From positions 4,650,001 through 4,714,000 of the forward strand of contig OX337229.1 in the NCBI GenBank assembly GCA_946965045.2: a DNA stretch of 64,000 nucleotides. The letters are read 5' to 3'. Positions 47,879 through 58,700 of this stretch are shown here, in pieces. The translations under genes and the position numbers were made by a program. Origin of the DNA: Epithemia pelagica (taxonomy: Eukaryota; Bacillariophyta; Bacillariophyceae; Surirellales; Surirellaceae). Below the pieces are notes generated by a model. The model worked only from the letters and a program-made list of their open reading frames with translations. It made no database searches and was not told where the DNA came from. Position 1 is the first letter of the stretch. Each line of letters starts with the position of its first letter.

Positions 47879-49483
47879 ATGGCTGAAACAGACCAGTCCG
47901 CAATGGACATTGACCCACAAAGCGGAACAAAACGCCGGGCTCCGACAACAGAAGGGATCTCCCCGACCAAGAAACAACGGACATATCTGGACGCCAATGT
48001 CACTGTCGACAATGAACAAGAGGAAGTAAAAGGGGTCTCGAATGGGCCTGCCGTATCGAAAGTTCAAAATGATATGATATTTCCGCCTCAATCGGATTCG
48101 AACCTTGACATCAGCCATGTCAATCAATCAAAGACTGATTTACTACCGCCATCCCTTCCTCTTGCACATAGTGGGCATGGAAATGCGGGAACACCACTAC
48201 CTGCAGTTAGTCAAGTGGAACAAGGCGCAGAGCAAGACTCAAAAAAGATACCGGTGCCTCATTCTTACCACGATCCGCAGCATCGTTCACTTCCTCAGCC
48301 ATCTTCAAAGGCTGACAAAGAAACGACAAATCCGACACTCTTCATGGAGCCTTTCCGTGTACAGCCAGGGACAAGCGTAGGCCAATGGAAGCCAAAATAC
48401 AGAACACTTGCACTTGCATTGATGGCATGTATCTTTATTGCCCTTCAAGGAATCATTACTACATCAAGTGATCAGACAAACCTTGCATTATTCGACAATC
48501 ATGCAAGGGAATTTCTCACAAAGAATCAGCACATCATTCCGCCAAAACCAACATCGCCTGGCAGCCCCCTTGTTCTTTCCGACGTGACTCTACGATCTTT
48601 CCTGGAACGAAATGACACTGGGTTCTCTCTGGCCATGGCTCCTGCATTTTTTGGTTTTTATGGATACTTTGGGGTTTTGGCTTCCTGGGACGAGCATCTG
48701 GCAGTGGGCAGTCCTGTGCGATTTCTTCAGTCTGGGAGATTACGTAGTCTCACCGGAGCGTCTGCTGGAGCCATGGCCGCTGTTCTCTTGGGTGCGGGAG
48801 TTAAACCCCGTGTGGCGGCTGATTTTTGTACCACAGTCACGTTGGACAAGTTTAACGACTTTCCAGGACTCGGAGGGCTATTCAAGGGGGATCTTTTCGA
48901 GAAACTCATGGAAGATTTCCTCGAGGAAAACATTCTGGGTAGCGAACAGAATCGATCTTTGCTTCTGCTGCAAAATTCAAAATCTCCCGTCGCTGTGACG
49001 GCGTTTTGCTTACAGAGCATGCAAGGAAAAGTGATAAAAAGTGGTAGCATGGCCCGAGCCGCTCGCGCTTCGGCGACGTTTCCTCTCTTGTTCCAGCCAG
49101 TTGGGTGGGTGGATCGAAGCGAGGGGGACTTTGACTTTTTCACTTTAGTGGATGGCGGTATTAATGACACAGCTGGTGTGGCTGCATTGGAGGCGTTGGA
49201 TCTGAGTATCAAGGGGAATCGGTTGGTCAATCTAAAGGTGGGTCAGTTCACCATGGGCAACAAGCCTCCAGGGCCTAATGAGATTCCAGATGCGGAGGAA
49301 GTCCTCTCAATTTCGATTCAGAATTTGCCTCAGTGTGGACCCTGGGCACTGGAGAACGGACCCTTGGCCCTGGGAGCAGCTCACGATGCTATAGTTGCAT
49401 CATTGGACTTGCCCCTTTTCGTGGATGAGACTGGAAGACATTTCGAGTTGCATATTGATACCTCGAGCTTTGTCTCTTTGTAG
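47879..49483 (+). CDS. Patatin-like phospholipase with an N-terminal membrane anchor
   Basis: 534 residues from the ATG at 47879. The first 175 residues are hydrophilic and disordered, with a KKQR basic cluster near residue 31. A single hydrophobic span follows (TLALALMACIFIALQGIITT, about 176-195). The catalytic domain begins with a glycine and aromatic loop (FFGFYGYFGVLASW) near residue 258, then the nucleophile elbow LTGASAGAMAAVL (G-x-S-x-G) near 297, and the DGG of the catalytic Asp (LVDGGINDTAG) near 425. The Ser-Asp dyad is therefore intact. Patatin-like enzymes are lipid acyl hydrolases acting on phospholipids or triacylglycerols; the anchor suggests an ER or lipid-droplet location. 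Substrate is unknown. Confidence 0.87.
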   Translation: MAETDQSAMDIDPQSGTKRRAPTTEGISPTKKQRTYLDANVTVDNEQEEVKGVSNGPAVSKVQNDMIFPPQSDSNLDISHVNQSKTDLLPPSLPLAHSGHGNAGTPLPAVSQVEQGAEQDSKKIPVPHSYHDPQHRSLPQPSSKADKETTNPTLFMEPFRVQPGTSVGQWKPKYRTLALALMACIFIALQGIITTSSDQTNLALFDNHAREFLTKNQHIIPPKPTSPGSPLVLSDVTLRSFLERNDTGFSLAMAPAFFGFYGYFGVLASWDEHLAVGSPVRFLQSGRLRSLTGASAGAMAAVLLGAGVKPRVAADFCTTVTLDKFNDFPGLGGLFKGDLFEKLMEDFLEENILGSEQNRSLLLLQNSKSPVAVTAFCLQSMQGKVIKSGSMARAARASATFPLLFQPVGWVDRSEGDFDFFTLVDGGINDTAGVAALEALDLSIKGNRLVNLKVGQFTMGNKPPGPNEIPDAEEVLSISIQNLPQCGPWALENGPLALGAAHDAIVASLDLPLFVDETGRHFELHIDTSSFVSL

Positions 49484-49984
49484 TGCGCTTGTCACGAACA
49501 AAACTTCTGGAACTCGTGCAGCCACTTGTTCAACAATCGTTTCGAGATAGTCTTCGACATTCTTGGTCCGGACAAACTGACTACATTGAGCGGGACGACC
49601 TCAAGCTAGTTGGCGTTGGCGCGCGACTCGTATTTCCAATAGAGAACGTTGAATCAGTCCATAGAGTCCATAGGAATGATCGAAAGAATCATCAAGGCAA
49701 AATGCACCATAGCTATGACGTCTATCGGGGTTCGGGCACGGGAGGGCATATGTGCTCTCTGGTCGCAGATTCGTCATGGGCCTTTGTAGGAGTAGCTTTT
49801 TCTATTTTCTTCGTCCATCTCGCCGCAGTTTTCTTTCGGCCTACCGCACGACGCCCACGCCCACCTCTTGTTCTAATGGGAGTGACCTTGAGACAGGACT
49901 GTGCTTCTCTTCTTGGACAGACCTTATTTCCCATTCTCTTCGCGTCTAATATTTCTTACGAAGGACAAAGGAAAAACTGCTATC
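49484..49984. other. Intergenic region upstream of UFD1
   Basis: About 500 bases. A 217-residue open frame (49483-50136) runs through here and over UFD1 exon 1 in another frame; it has no protein features. Presumed UTRs and the UFD1 promoter. Confidence 0.5.
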
Positions 49985-51266
49985 ATGTGGGGTGGAGGGT
50001 TTATGATCCCTGGTGCCATGGGTGGCGCCGGTCATGGCTTTGGTTCAAGGCGCTTCGAGGAACAGTACCACTGTTACTCTGTTGCATATGCAGACAAATC
50101 ACATCTAGAGGTAAGTTTGTATTGACAATGTCCTGATGATGGAAGGTTCGCCTTTGGCTCACTCCTCTCATGTTGCCTCTACGTAGAAAGGTGACAAAAT
50201 TCTCCTTCCACCATCAGCATTCGATACTCTTGCCAGACTGCAGGTAGACTACCCAATGCTGTTCAAATTAACAGCACATTCTTCAGATGGTGAAGAACGC
50301 CGAACGCACTGTGGAGTTCTGGAGTTCACAGCCGAAGAGGGCTGTGTTTATATTCCGTTTTGGATGATGCAGAATTTGTTGATCGAAGAGGGTGCCTTGA
50401 TAACTGTGACCAATGTCAGTTTGCCCAAAGCGACATTTGTAAAGTTGCAACCTCAATCAGTTGACTTTTTGGAGATTAGCAATCCAAGGGCCGTTTTGGA
50501 ACACGCATTGAGGAATTTCTCCTGCGTTACAGTTGGTGATGTCATTCAAATTCCATACAACAACAAAAACTACCATTTCGCTTTGCAAGAAGTCACTCCC
50601 AACCCGGCAGCTTGCATCATCGAAACAGATTGTAATGTTGATTTCGATGCTCCAGTTGGCTATCAGGAACCAACAAAACCAGTGAACGCGTCAAATCGAC
50701 CATCTGCGTGCCCGTCACCAGTTTCCACTGCATCTTCTGTACCAACGTCAAGTTTGAACGCAAACGCAGATCAAGAAGAAGAAGCTGAACCAACAGGTAT
50801 TCGAATTGTGGATGGCCAAATAGTGCGTCCCGATGATAACTCAAGCAAAAATGCAAAATCAGAAATGCTGGCTGAAAAAACCGGACAGACAGGAGTACAA
50901 ATGAATTCTGCAATCCCTTCAGAGGCACCAGCAGTTGATTACTGGGCTGTCAATGCAGGGGACGGCGCTCGTTTGGACGGCAAAGCAGCAGCAGAGCTCA
51001 AGGACAGTAAAGGCAATGTAGTTGACATTCGTGCGCTGCGTGCGGAGGCCATGGAAAAGAGAGCGCAACAGGCGAGAATGAGTTCCAGCCTATCGACTAC
51101 CGAGGGAAAAGTCCTCAGCACGGGTGAATCAGCAGGTGCAGATGGAGCAACTGACAAATCGGAGGCTGCAGTGGTGTCAAAGCGGAAGTCTCGAGTGGGG
51201 AACAAATACTCACGGCTGAAACAGTCTGGTATGGCTTTCCAAGGATCAGCCAATTCATTCAAATAA
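49985..51266 (+). CDS. UFD1: Ubiquitin fusion degradation protein UFD1 (two exons)
   Basis: Exon 1 is 49985-50110 (42 codons) and exon 2 is 50187-51266, with a 76-bp GTAAGT...GTAG intron in phase 0; 401 residues. The join reads SHLE then KGDKILLPPSAFDTLARLQ and YPMLFKLTAHSS, the highly conserved UFD1 core, with FEEQYHCYSV before it and CGVLEFTAEEGCVYIPFWMM after it: the double-psi beta-barrel domain that binds polyubiquitin. The C-terminal half is polar and disordered, with the p97- and NPL4-binding segments expected there. UFD1-NPL4-Cdc48 extracts ubiquitinated proteins in ERAD. Diatoms also have a plastid (SELMA) copy with a leader; this one has none (MWGGGFMIPGAMGG), so it is probably the host cytosolic form. 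Confidence 0.95.
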
Positions 51267-51945
51267 GGAAAAGTTCTCTACCGATGCACCGTCTAGTTAA
51301 TGCACCATAGTTAAATGAATTTGGCATACCATGGGTTTGCATATAGTGTGACTTCTTCCGTTGGAAAATTTTTCTCGTATTTACTTGGAGTAGTCTATCC
51401 AACCCTGCGTTTGTTTATTGCCGGTCTACTTTCGTTAGTCATCATCAAGCTAAGACTAAAGGGTTGGTGGTGTTCGTTCCTTTTGCTGGTTTGTTTGACT
51501 TGTAGGAGCAAAATAACGACAAGCGAGAGGGTAGACTTCTTCTGCATTGTGCGTTTGGAGCAATGTTACTTCTACTAGGAGTAGTAGGTAGAACAACTGC
51601 TTTGCTTCTGTGTTATCGTTCTTAGGAGAGGAGTAGAGTTTAGCTTCCCCAGTAGAAATATTTATGGGGTATATATGTACGCCACCCGTTCTCACGATTT
51701 TGTCAGATTCGCGGGGTCACGTCACAAAAGATCCACCACGCGTGTGATGGACGGTATCCCCAAATTCCAGATTCTCGCCATCGACGCATTTGCCGACAAC
51801 GAGGTGCGAAGGTATTGAGACTAGAGGTTCATTGATGCAGAGGTTCTCTGTCTGTAGCTGCCGTACCAATATACGATAAACCCTACATTCTTTGGGAAAA
51901 AGAAAGCCAAAGCTCTGTATTACCTTTGACTGACAAGTTTCTGTG
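51267..51945. other. Intergenic region, no supported gene
   Basis: About 680 bases. An 87-residue hydrophobic open frame (51315-51578) and a short ATG frame at about 51748 are not supported by homology. Presumed UFD1 3' UTR and carrier promoter. Confidence 0.45.
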
Positions 51946-53349
51946 ATGTTGTTTGCAAGGAACTGGACAATCGCTGTACTGTTGGCGTTGGCATTTCAAT
52001 TTGCATTTCCTCTGAACAATGGCGCTGACGCGCATCAGGACGGTCTTGGCTCATTCCTCTCCTCAGGTAGAATTGGTGTTCAGTCGGCTTTGTCACGCTA
52101 CGGTGGATTGAGAACTCTGCACACAGACCTGTCGAACGCACGGCAGCATTCTGCTGTTGCGCAAAGAGGACTAAAGTCCACGCATACAAACAAACCCCAT
52201 GTTGCGACTGTTGTCAGCAACCGGAAAAGAATACTTGGAAGAAATACAAACCGTGACGAATCATCACCAAATGAACGGATTTGCGACGAATCAACCACAT
52301 CCTCGTCGACTCTGTCGATTGCACAGAAAGTTGGATCAGGTGGTGCTGCAGCAGTTGTCGGTCAGCATAGACCACTCGAGTTCTGGGAAACAATGCTCTG
52401 TGGAGCAATTAGTCGCTCTACTGCTCAAACTATCATGCACCCGGCAAATACAATGAAAACGATGCTTCAAAATAGCAAAGGGCCCGTGGTACCTGCTATC
52501 TTGGAGTTGATGAAACTCAGTTCATTTCATCGCCTCACATACGGTGCCGGAACAAACTTTCTTCTCAGTGTGCCGCAAGGTGCTCTGAATTTTTCTGTTT
52601 TGGAGTTTGTTCGTCGTCGACTGGGCCACATGGTGGCTGCTAATCCCTACCTCGCCGAACGTTCCGATCGTCTCGGTGCTGGATTAGACTTTGTTTCCTC
52701 TTCGATATCCACTGTCGTTTGTTCAGTGGTCGCTACTCCCCAGATGATGATCACGGACAACATTATGGCTGGGAACTATCCTAATCTCTTTCGATCAGTG
52801 GAAGGTCTGGCAAAAAGTGGCGGTATTAAAGCATTCTACAGAGGATGGTTGCCAGCAATGGTGGGCAAAATTCCGTCTTATGCTCTGACATGGACGCTCT
52901 TCCAACAATTCAAAGCTCTCCGGGACCGAATGTCTCACAGACCAGCCAAAAACATTGAAAATTCAATAATGGGATGCTTGGCGAGTGCCACATCAGTCTG
53001 CGTGATGATTCCCATGGATACCATTAAAACTCGTCTTGTTACCCAGGGAGGGGCGGCTTCGATAAGCAGAGTTCCGTATAAGGGTATTGTTGACTGTGCA
53101 ATCCGAGTGTACAAAGAGGAGGGTATTGGAGCATTCTATCGAAGTCTGCCGCCTCGTCTTGTTTCTGTGGTGCCTTTGATCGGAATCCAATTCACAGTAT
53201 ATGAAGCGATGAAAAAGTTTATGATGATGCGCGAGATAGACAATGAACCATTATCGAGACTTGATACGACGGGAAGCTCGGAAAAATCACCGGTAACCAT
53301 GGATAAAGCTGAAGAAGAAGCAGTGACGACAGCAGGATTGGAGCGATAG
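51946..53349 (+). CDS. Mitochondrial carrier family (SLC25) protein with a secretory-type leader
   Basis: The ATG at 51946 gives 467 residues. Residues about 1-25 are a signal-peptide-like stretch (TIAVLLALAFQFAFPL); a hydrophilic region of about 120 residues follows. Three carrier repeats then appear: MHPANTMKTMLQ (degenerate P-x-N-x-x-K), TPQMMITDNIMAGNYPN (degenerate second signature) and MIPMDTIKTRLVTQ (canonical P-x-D-x-x-K), each with the later glycine motifs, for example GIKAFYRGWLPAMVGKIPSY and GIGAFYRSLPPRLVSVVPL. The pattern recalls S-adenosylmethionine-type carriers, but the substrate cannot be fixed. The leader and long spacer suggest a complex-plastid envelope rather than the mitochondrion. 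Confidence 0.88.
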   Translation: MLFARNWTIAVLLALAFQFAFPLNNGADAHQDGLGSFLSSGRIGVQSALSRYGGLRTLHTDLSNARQHSAVAQRGLKSTHTNKPHVATVVSNRKRILGRNTNRDESSPNERICDESTTSSSTLSIAQKVGSGGAAAVVGQHRPLEFWETMLCGAISRSTAQTIMHPANTMKTMLQNSKGPVVPAILELMKLSSFHRLTYGAGTNFLLSVPQGALNFSVLEFVRRRLGHMVAANPYLAERSDRLGAGLDFVSSSISTVVCSVVATPQMMITDNIMAGNYPNLFRSVEGLAKSGGIKAFYRGWLPAMVGKIPSYALTWTLFQQFKALRDRMSHRPAKNIENSIMGCLASATSVCVMIPMDTIKTRLVTQGGAASISRVPYKGIVDCAIRVYKEEGIGAFYRSLPPRLVSVVPLIGIQFTVYEAMKKFMMMREIDNEPLSRLDTTGSSEKSPVTMDKAEEEAVTTAGLER

Positions 53350-54292
53350 TTCACAGAACCATATGGAATTACACACACGGACGCTCCCTCCATATTCCAT
53401 GATTGGAAAATCGCAATCAGAGCCAACATATTTCTCTTTCGACACTGCGAAAGTCGCTCTCTTTTATCATAAATGGAGCCTTCTCCTAGGATGAGCTGCT
53501 TTCTCTAGGAAAAGAAAGATCTACTGCCTACTCCTATGTTCCCTAGTGCCTCCTCTAGCCGTGTGCCCATTACAGGTCAAAACGACCCTTTGGGCACATG
53601 TTTTCAACTAGATATAACATGACCAATATTAGGCCTACGGCAACATGTGGATGCTCAAACTTTTTCTTCAAGACATCCTCTGTCACCATTTGATATGCCA
53701 TGACACCCATGTATGACATATCTAGGTCAAATGAGCGCCTCCATTGGGGGCTTGTGCACCGTGAATGGTGCATGTGGGCACACTTGGGCACATGTGGGCC
53801 CACCATTAGGGGAGGTCGCATGACAGTCCTATGACCATGATAAGACGTCGAGACGTTTTTGGCAGATGTATTGCAACACTTTTGCGCCATTTTTTGTCCC
53901 ATGGTCGACTTTCCCAGCCACGTCCCGGCCATGTCCGGCCTGGCGTGTTCAGGTCGGCGCTGATTCGGAAGTGTGAACCCCACGGGGGACACCCAGAAGA
54001 TTCTTTGACAAAAATGTGTACCCCAAAATTTTGAACGCACACACCAATCCAACAATCATACAATGGCAACACATGTTCTTGTGCTATTTGAACAGTCCCC
54101 ATCGGGATTGTTCATCATGATGAGGAATGCTCTACGGAAGCTTTTTGCGTTCAAGTATTTGAACCTTTTTGTAATGGGAATCATTACAAAAAGTGTCAAT
54201 TTCTTGAGCACGACAACAAGACAACGAGAGAACGACAGTGTCGAGGGTAGTGATAGCAGCAAGACAAAACAGACAAAGAAGAAGAAGAAGGA
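53350..54292. other. Repeat-rich intergenic DNA with GGGCACAT words
   Basis: About 940 bases. The word GGGCACA(T) recurs at about 53591, 53777, 53787 and nearby, with palindromic GGGCACATGTGGGCCC-like sequence near 53790. A minus-strand frame (53570-54055) is open for 161 codons from a TTG but matches nothing I know. It may be the body of a non-autonomous transposon. Confidence 0.35.
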
Positions 54293-54850
54293 ATGGCTGG
54301 AGGAAGTCGGCTTGGTCCTGGGTCCAGGGCTTTCATCAGGGCCAGCAATGAACCTGTGGTCATTGTGCAAGCCCGGGGCAGCAAGGCTTGGGAAGTTGAG
54401 CTACTCGACATGAGGGATGGAAGCAGGACGGGTGAGCTCTTACACAAGACATCTTACAAGCTTCGAAAGATAAATCAAGATGACAGATTCCCTGGAAATG
54501 TCTATCGTGTGCCGCACCGTCCAGCAGCAGGAGCACGACAAGTGCAACAGCAGCAGGGACAGCAGCTCCCTCAGACCACTGCAATTACTCACGTGGCCAC
54601 CCAAGAACAACAACCACAACAACGAGAGCAAGATCAACATGAACAAGAAATGGCAGCCTCATCAAATGCACAACAGGTCCTTCTCGTCACCACGCCGTCT
54701 GGAGCCAACGAGAATGAAAACTTGACAGGAATCGACGTTGTTGTTGGTGCTCGTCGTCAACGCCAGCGACTACAACAACCGAATAGCAACCTGTCCTTTG
54801 AGTTCTCTGAGACTCAGGAGCCAAGTGTTGCCTACAAGTTCAAATACTAG
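54293..54850 (+). CDS. Hypothetical protein, small beta-rich N-terminal segment and Gln-rich tail
   Basis: 185 residues from the ATG at 54293. The first 65 residues have the look of a small SH3/Tudor/KOW-like barrel (SRAFIRASNEPVVIVQARGS, KAWEVELLDMRDG). The rest is low complexity with Gln runs (QVQQQQGQQLP, EQQPQQREQDQHEQ) and a hydrophobic patch (QVLLVTTPSG). I do not recognise the family. It lies in the repeat-rich stretch beside the second retroelement, so it may belong to a transposable element rather than be a host gene. Confidence 0.35.
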   Translation: MAGGSRLGPGSRAFIRASNEPVVIVQARGSKAWEVELLDMRDGSRTGELLHKTSYKLRKINQDDRFPGNVYRVPHRPAAGARQVQQQQGQQLPQTTAITHVATQEQQPQQREQDQHEQEMAASSNAQQVLLVTTPSGANENENLTGIDVVVGARRQRQRLQQPNSNLSFEFSETQEPSVAYKFKY

Positions 54851-55749
54851 GACGCAGTAAGTCTAAAAGCCGAGCTTTGCATGAGTTTCTATAATGTCCC
54901 CATAATGTGCCCACACACGTTGCACACACCAACTTGATGTATGTAGAAAAACTAACGTAAGACGTGATGGTTAGTGCTCTGAACTTCTGTAGTCAACCAG
55001 TTCACTCGGTACACGATGGGGCCCTCACCTTGCACTAGGTTAGTATGGTTGACTCCTTCCTAAAGGTTGCTTACAACTTTCAGGTTTTTATAAGAAGTGA
55101 GCTTATTCTATCGAAAGTGTTTGTTTCTCATGATTGCTCTTTCATTACTTCCTTTCAGTCATAAAGAGTTTACTTTTCCCGAATCGTTGGGCCCGGTGAA
55201 GAAACATCTTTGACTTCTAGGTAAGGCGCTACAGACGCTCTACGTTTAGGGACTAATGGAACCTGTTCTCTTAGTGCATAGAACCTGTTCCATATACTCA
55301 AACTGTGAGGGATAGAGGCGGAACTATTGGCTTGAACCAAGTATCCATGATCCTTTGGTGAATCTTGTTGTAAGTTGGAGACGTGTATGTTTTAGGTGAG
55401 ACATAGCCTGGACTTTGCTTCCGAGTGGAGCTCGTCCGGCTTTTGCCTGTCGTAGATAGTAGTGGGCATATGTAAATGTGTATCACAAAACACCAGGGTT
55501 ATTCAGAGAGGGAACATTGTGCCGCAGGCTCGGACATGTCACATACATGGGCACAGCTTCGTCAGCCGTCCACGCACGTGTTCGCACAAGCTTGCAGGAC
55601 AGATGGCACAGCTATGTCATGGTAGACGTGTACTCTCATAGAGTCTAGGTGTTGTTCTTCGAAAGGTAGTTCTAGGTCTATAGCTAGCCGTACTTTAACT
55701 CTCCCTCTCATGGAGTGATTGGGGAATTACGACATGCCGTAGACTCAGT
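54851..55749 (-). other. 3' non-coding region and probable 3' LTR of the second copia element
   Basis: About 900 bases follow the pol stop in transcript sense. A purine run (GAGAGGGAGAG near 55,702-55,712) is a candidate polypurine tract, and TTATAAAAACC on the minus strand near 55,086-55,096 is a good TATA-like box, as expected inside an LTR. The LTR ends cannot be set because the 5' copy is outside the window. Confidence 0.45.
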
Positions 55750-58700
55750 TTACCATCCTTGATTGAGCTTACGGCACTTTTCGAAGAGTTCCCGAGTTTG
55801 GCACTTGGTGAAATAATCTGCCCTTTGTTCCTCGGTTCCTACCATGCTTACCTTCACTCCGCCTGGGTGATCACCTACATGTTCCCAAAAGAAGTGTAAG
55901 TACGTGTTGAAGTGTTTTGTCCTAGGTGTCAATCTTTGCTTAGTTGCAAGATAGAAGGCACCTGTATTGTCTTCAAATACTTCAGAGAAGATGGTCGGCT
56001 TCTCAAATGGCAGGTCTAGGTTTGCTAGAAGTTCCTCTATCACGCGTCTTGTAGCTATCACACTTCGCATGGCTTGGGAGAGAGCGTGGTACTCGGCTTG
56101 GAGGGTACTTAGTGCAACTGATGATTGTAGCTGCGACCGCCAAATAAGAGGACACCCACAAAAGCTAAGAATGTAACCAGTCCTGGACTTAGCACTTACT
56201 GGGTTGTCTTGAGGCTCCCTTCCATGTAGTCCTGCGAAATCGGCATCTACATAGCAATCTAGCTTGAAATCTTTAGTTGGCGTAAAGATGGTTCCTTTAT
56301 CCTTGGTGCGTGCTAGATAGCGCACTATAGTTTTCACTGCTGCCGCATGTGATTTCTTCGGATTAGAGTTGAATCGTGCTACTTGGCTCACAGCGAAGGC
56401 TATATCTGGTCGGGTGTTAGTTGCAAGGTACAGTAACATTCCCACGATAGAGCTGTATTGCCATTTCTCTTTCATGGGTTCCCCATCAGGATCGCTTCCC
56501 AATGCTAATTGTGTAGCAGGGGTCCAATTCGGGTTGCAGTCCTGCATATTGGTAGCGTCAATTACCTTGTTGATAAGTCCCTTTTGAGTCATGGTGATCG
56601 AATTGGTCTTTTCATCTCGGACAAAGTTGATCCCCAAATAATTGGTGAAATTTCCTTCTTTTTCCAGTGATAAGCCCTTTTCCTTCAATCGTTCAACTAG
56701 TTCGTCAATTAAGGTAATTGTAGGTGCGCACACTCCACAGTCGTCTACCCATAGAAAGATGATTATGTTTTCCTTGTACAGTAAACATTGGTCATGTTTA
56801 CTCATTTGGAATCCGTCTTCCTTGAGGGCCTGTATTAGGTGGTCATACCACAGTCTAGGTGCCGATGACAATCCATAGAGGCTTTTGACCAACCTAAGGC
56901 ATGTAGTTCCTTTTAACGATGATCGAAATCCTCTAGGCAGATGGATCCATACGGGTTCATTCAAAGTGGCTTGCACAAAAGCATTATTGAAGTCAATGCA
57001 TGCAAGTTCCCATCCTAGAATCAGACTGAGGGTGAGTACAATGCGAATAGTACTCCAGTTGACTACAGGGGAATAGTTCTCTTGCTCTGACTCCTGGAGG
57101 TCACCGCGAACGCAATATCGTGCTTTGAACTTGGAAATTTCTCCGTCAGGGGTTCTTTTGCGTTTAAACACCCAGGTACCGGGTAAAATTCGCGTAGTTG
57201 CTTCACTCTGCTGCACCTCTACCCATGTTCCCTTTTCTTCTAGTTCTCGGATTTCTTTGCTGGCTGCAGCCTGCCACTTGGTGAGATCCTTATCTCGCAT
57301 AGCTTCATCATAACTGAGGGTGTCAGGATCTGATAAGGAAGCTTTCATCATGGAGAGAAGGTCACTAGACTGGACAGAGGCTGGGAAACTACATAGGTCT
57401 TGCACATAGCGTTTGGGCGGTCGAATAGTTCGTCCGGAACGCCTAGACACCATAGTTGGACCAGGTGTAGGAGCTGGAGTAGGGATGTGAGGCGATTGTG
57501 GTTGCTCCCTCTGAGGAGTGGATGGCTCGAAAGAAGGGGGTGCAGGCAAAGAAGGGGTCATAGGAGAAGGTTGCTCTGCGATAGTAGGTAGTTTGGTAGG
57601 AGTGGTACGGACTGTTTCCCTCTGAGAAAGGGGCGTCGATGGAGAAAGAGGGGTTACTCCCTCTGACAACGGCACCGGTTTCTCGCCTGGAGCAGAGCCA
57701 GGAGTATTAAGAGGGTAGATACCAGGAGAGTTAGAATGACTAGGGAGGACGGAAGGGGGGTCGTGAGTCTCAATAGATCGAGTTACAGTGGTCTGTTTGT
57801 TGCCAAAGTCGGAATGATGTAGAACATCATGTGGAGCTGGAGACTCATAGTCTAGATCATCATCGTCCTCAATGTATTGGTAGTGTGAGTCACCAAAAAG
57901 TCGGTCCCATTCGTGACTGGTAAGGTCAGGAAGGTCTTCAACGGATGTGGCAATTGTACTAAACCAGTCGTCGAAGACAACGTGGAATTGAGGGGTAATA
58001 TACCCCGTATTGGGGTTGAGTACCAGTGGTACAGTTGTAGCATGACGGGTACTTAGGCCCATGAGAATTCCTCGCGTGGAGCGGGGCTTCCATCGTGGAA
58101 GCTTCTTACCGTCAGCCATGGCTTTGTCCAATACATAGACGGGACAACCCCACACATGTAAGTCATGGAATTTCCGTTGCTCCCATCTTGTTCGTGTAAA
58201 CAAGTCATGGGGACTTATGCCCGTGTCGAGGCTTGGGACATGGTTACTTAAGAAAGTTGCATGTGCGACTGCCATTGGCCATAGAGAAGGATCAGCCATT
58301 TCGGGCCATTGTATGGCTGCGTGTAGCATCATCGTTCTTGCTATAGACATAATGGTTTGTATTGCACGTTCGGCTATACCGGCATGGTGATGTGCCCCAA
58401 CTCCCGCAAATCGATAAGTTTGTGCAAAATTTTGTAGGGACTCCGTATATTTAGCCGATGTAAAGGCAGAGCCATTGTCAGTTAGGTACTGTAGGGGCAC
58501 AACTCCCACATCTCTACAGAAAAGTTCGAATGAGTCTTTTACTCGTAGGGTCTCATGGGTGTTTAGATGACTCTGGAACCCAATCCAGGTGTACCCCGAA
58601 GCGTGGTCTACAAAGATTGCGCCGCCCATGTACAGGTCGGAAGATTTTGACTTGTCTCGGGATGTAAATAAGCGTCCTTTAGTGGAGCATACAAAGTGAT

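Noticed and set aside
49483-50136. 217-codon open frame downstream of the patatin-like gene
   Set aside because: It covers UFD1 exon 1 in a different frame; the UFD1 reading is supported by strong family motifs across the splice.
51315-51578. Small hydrophobic open frame after UFD1
   Set aside because: Composition-driven hydrophobicity in AT-rich DNA; no homologue recognised, no context.
51748-51830. Short ATG frame MDGIPKFQILAIDAF with a possible donor GAG|GTGCGA
   Set aside because: Looks faintly coding, but the only nearby acceptor leads to a stop after a few codons; too little to call a gene.
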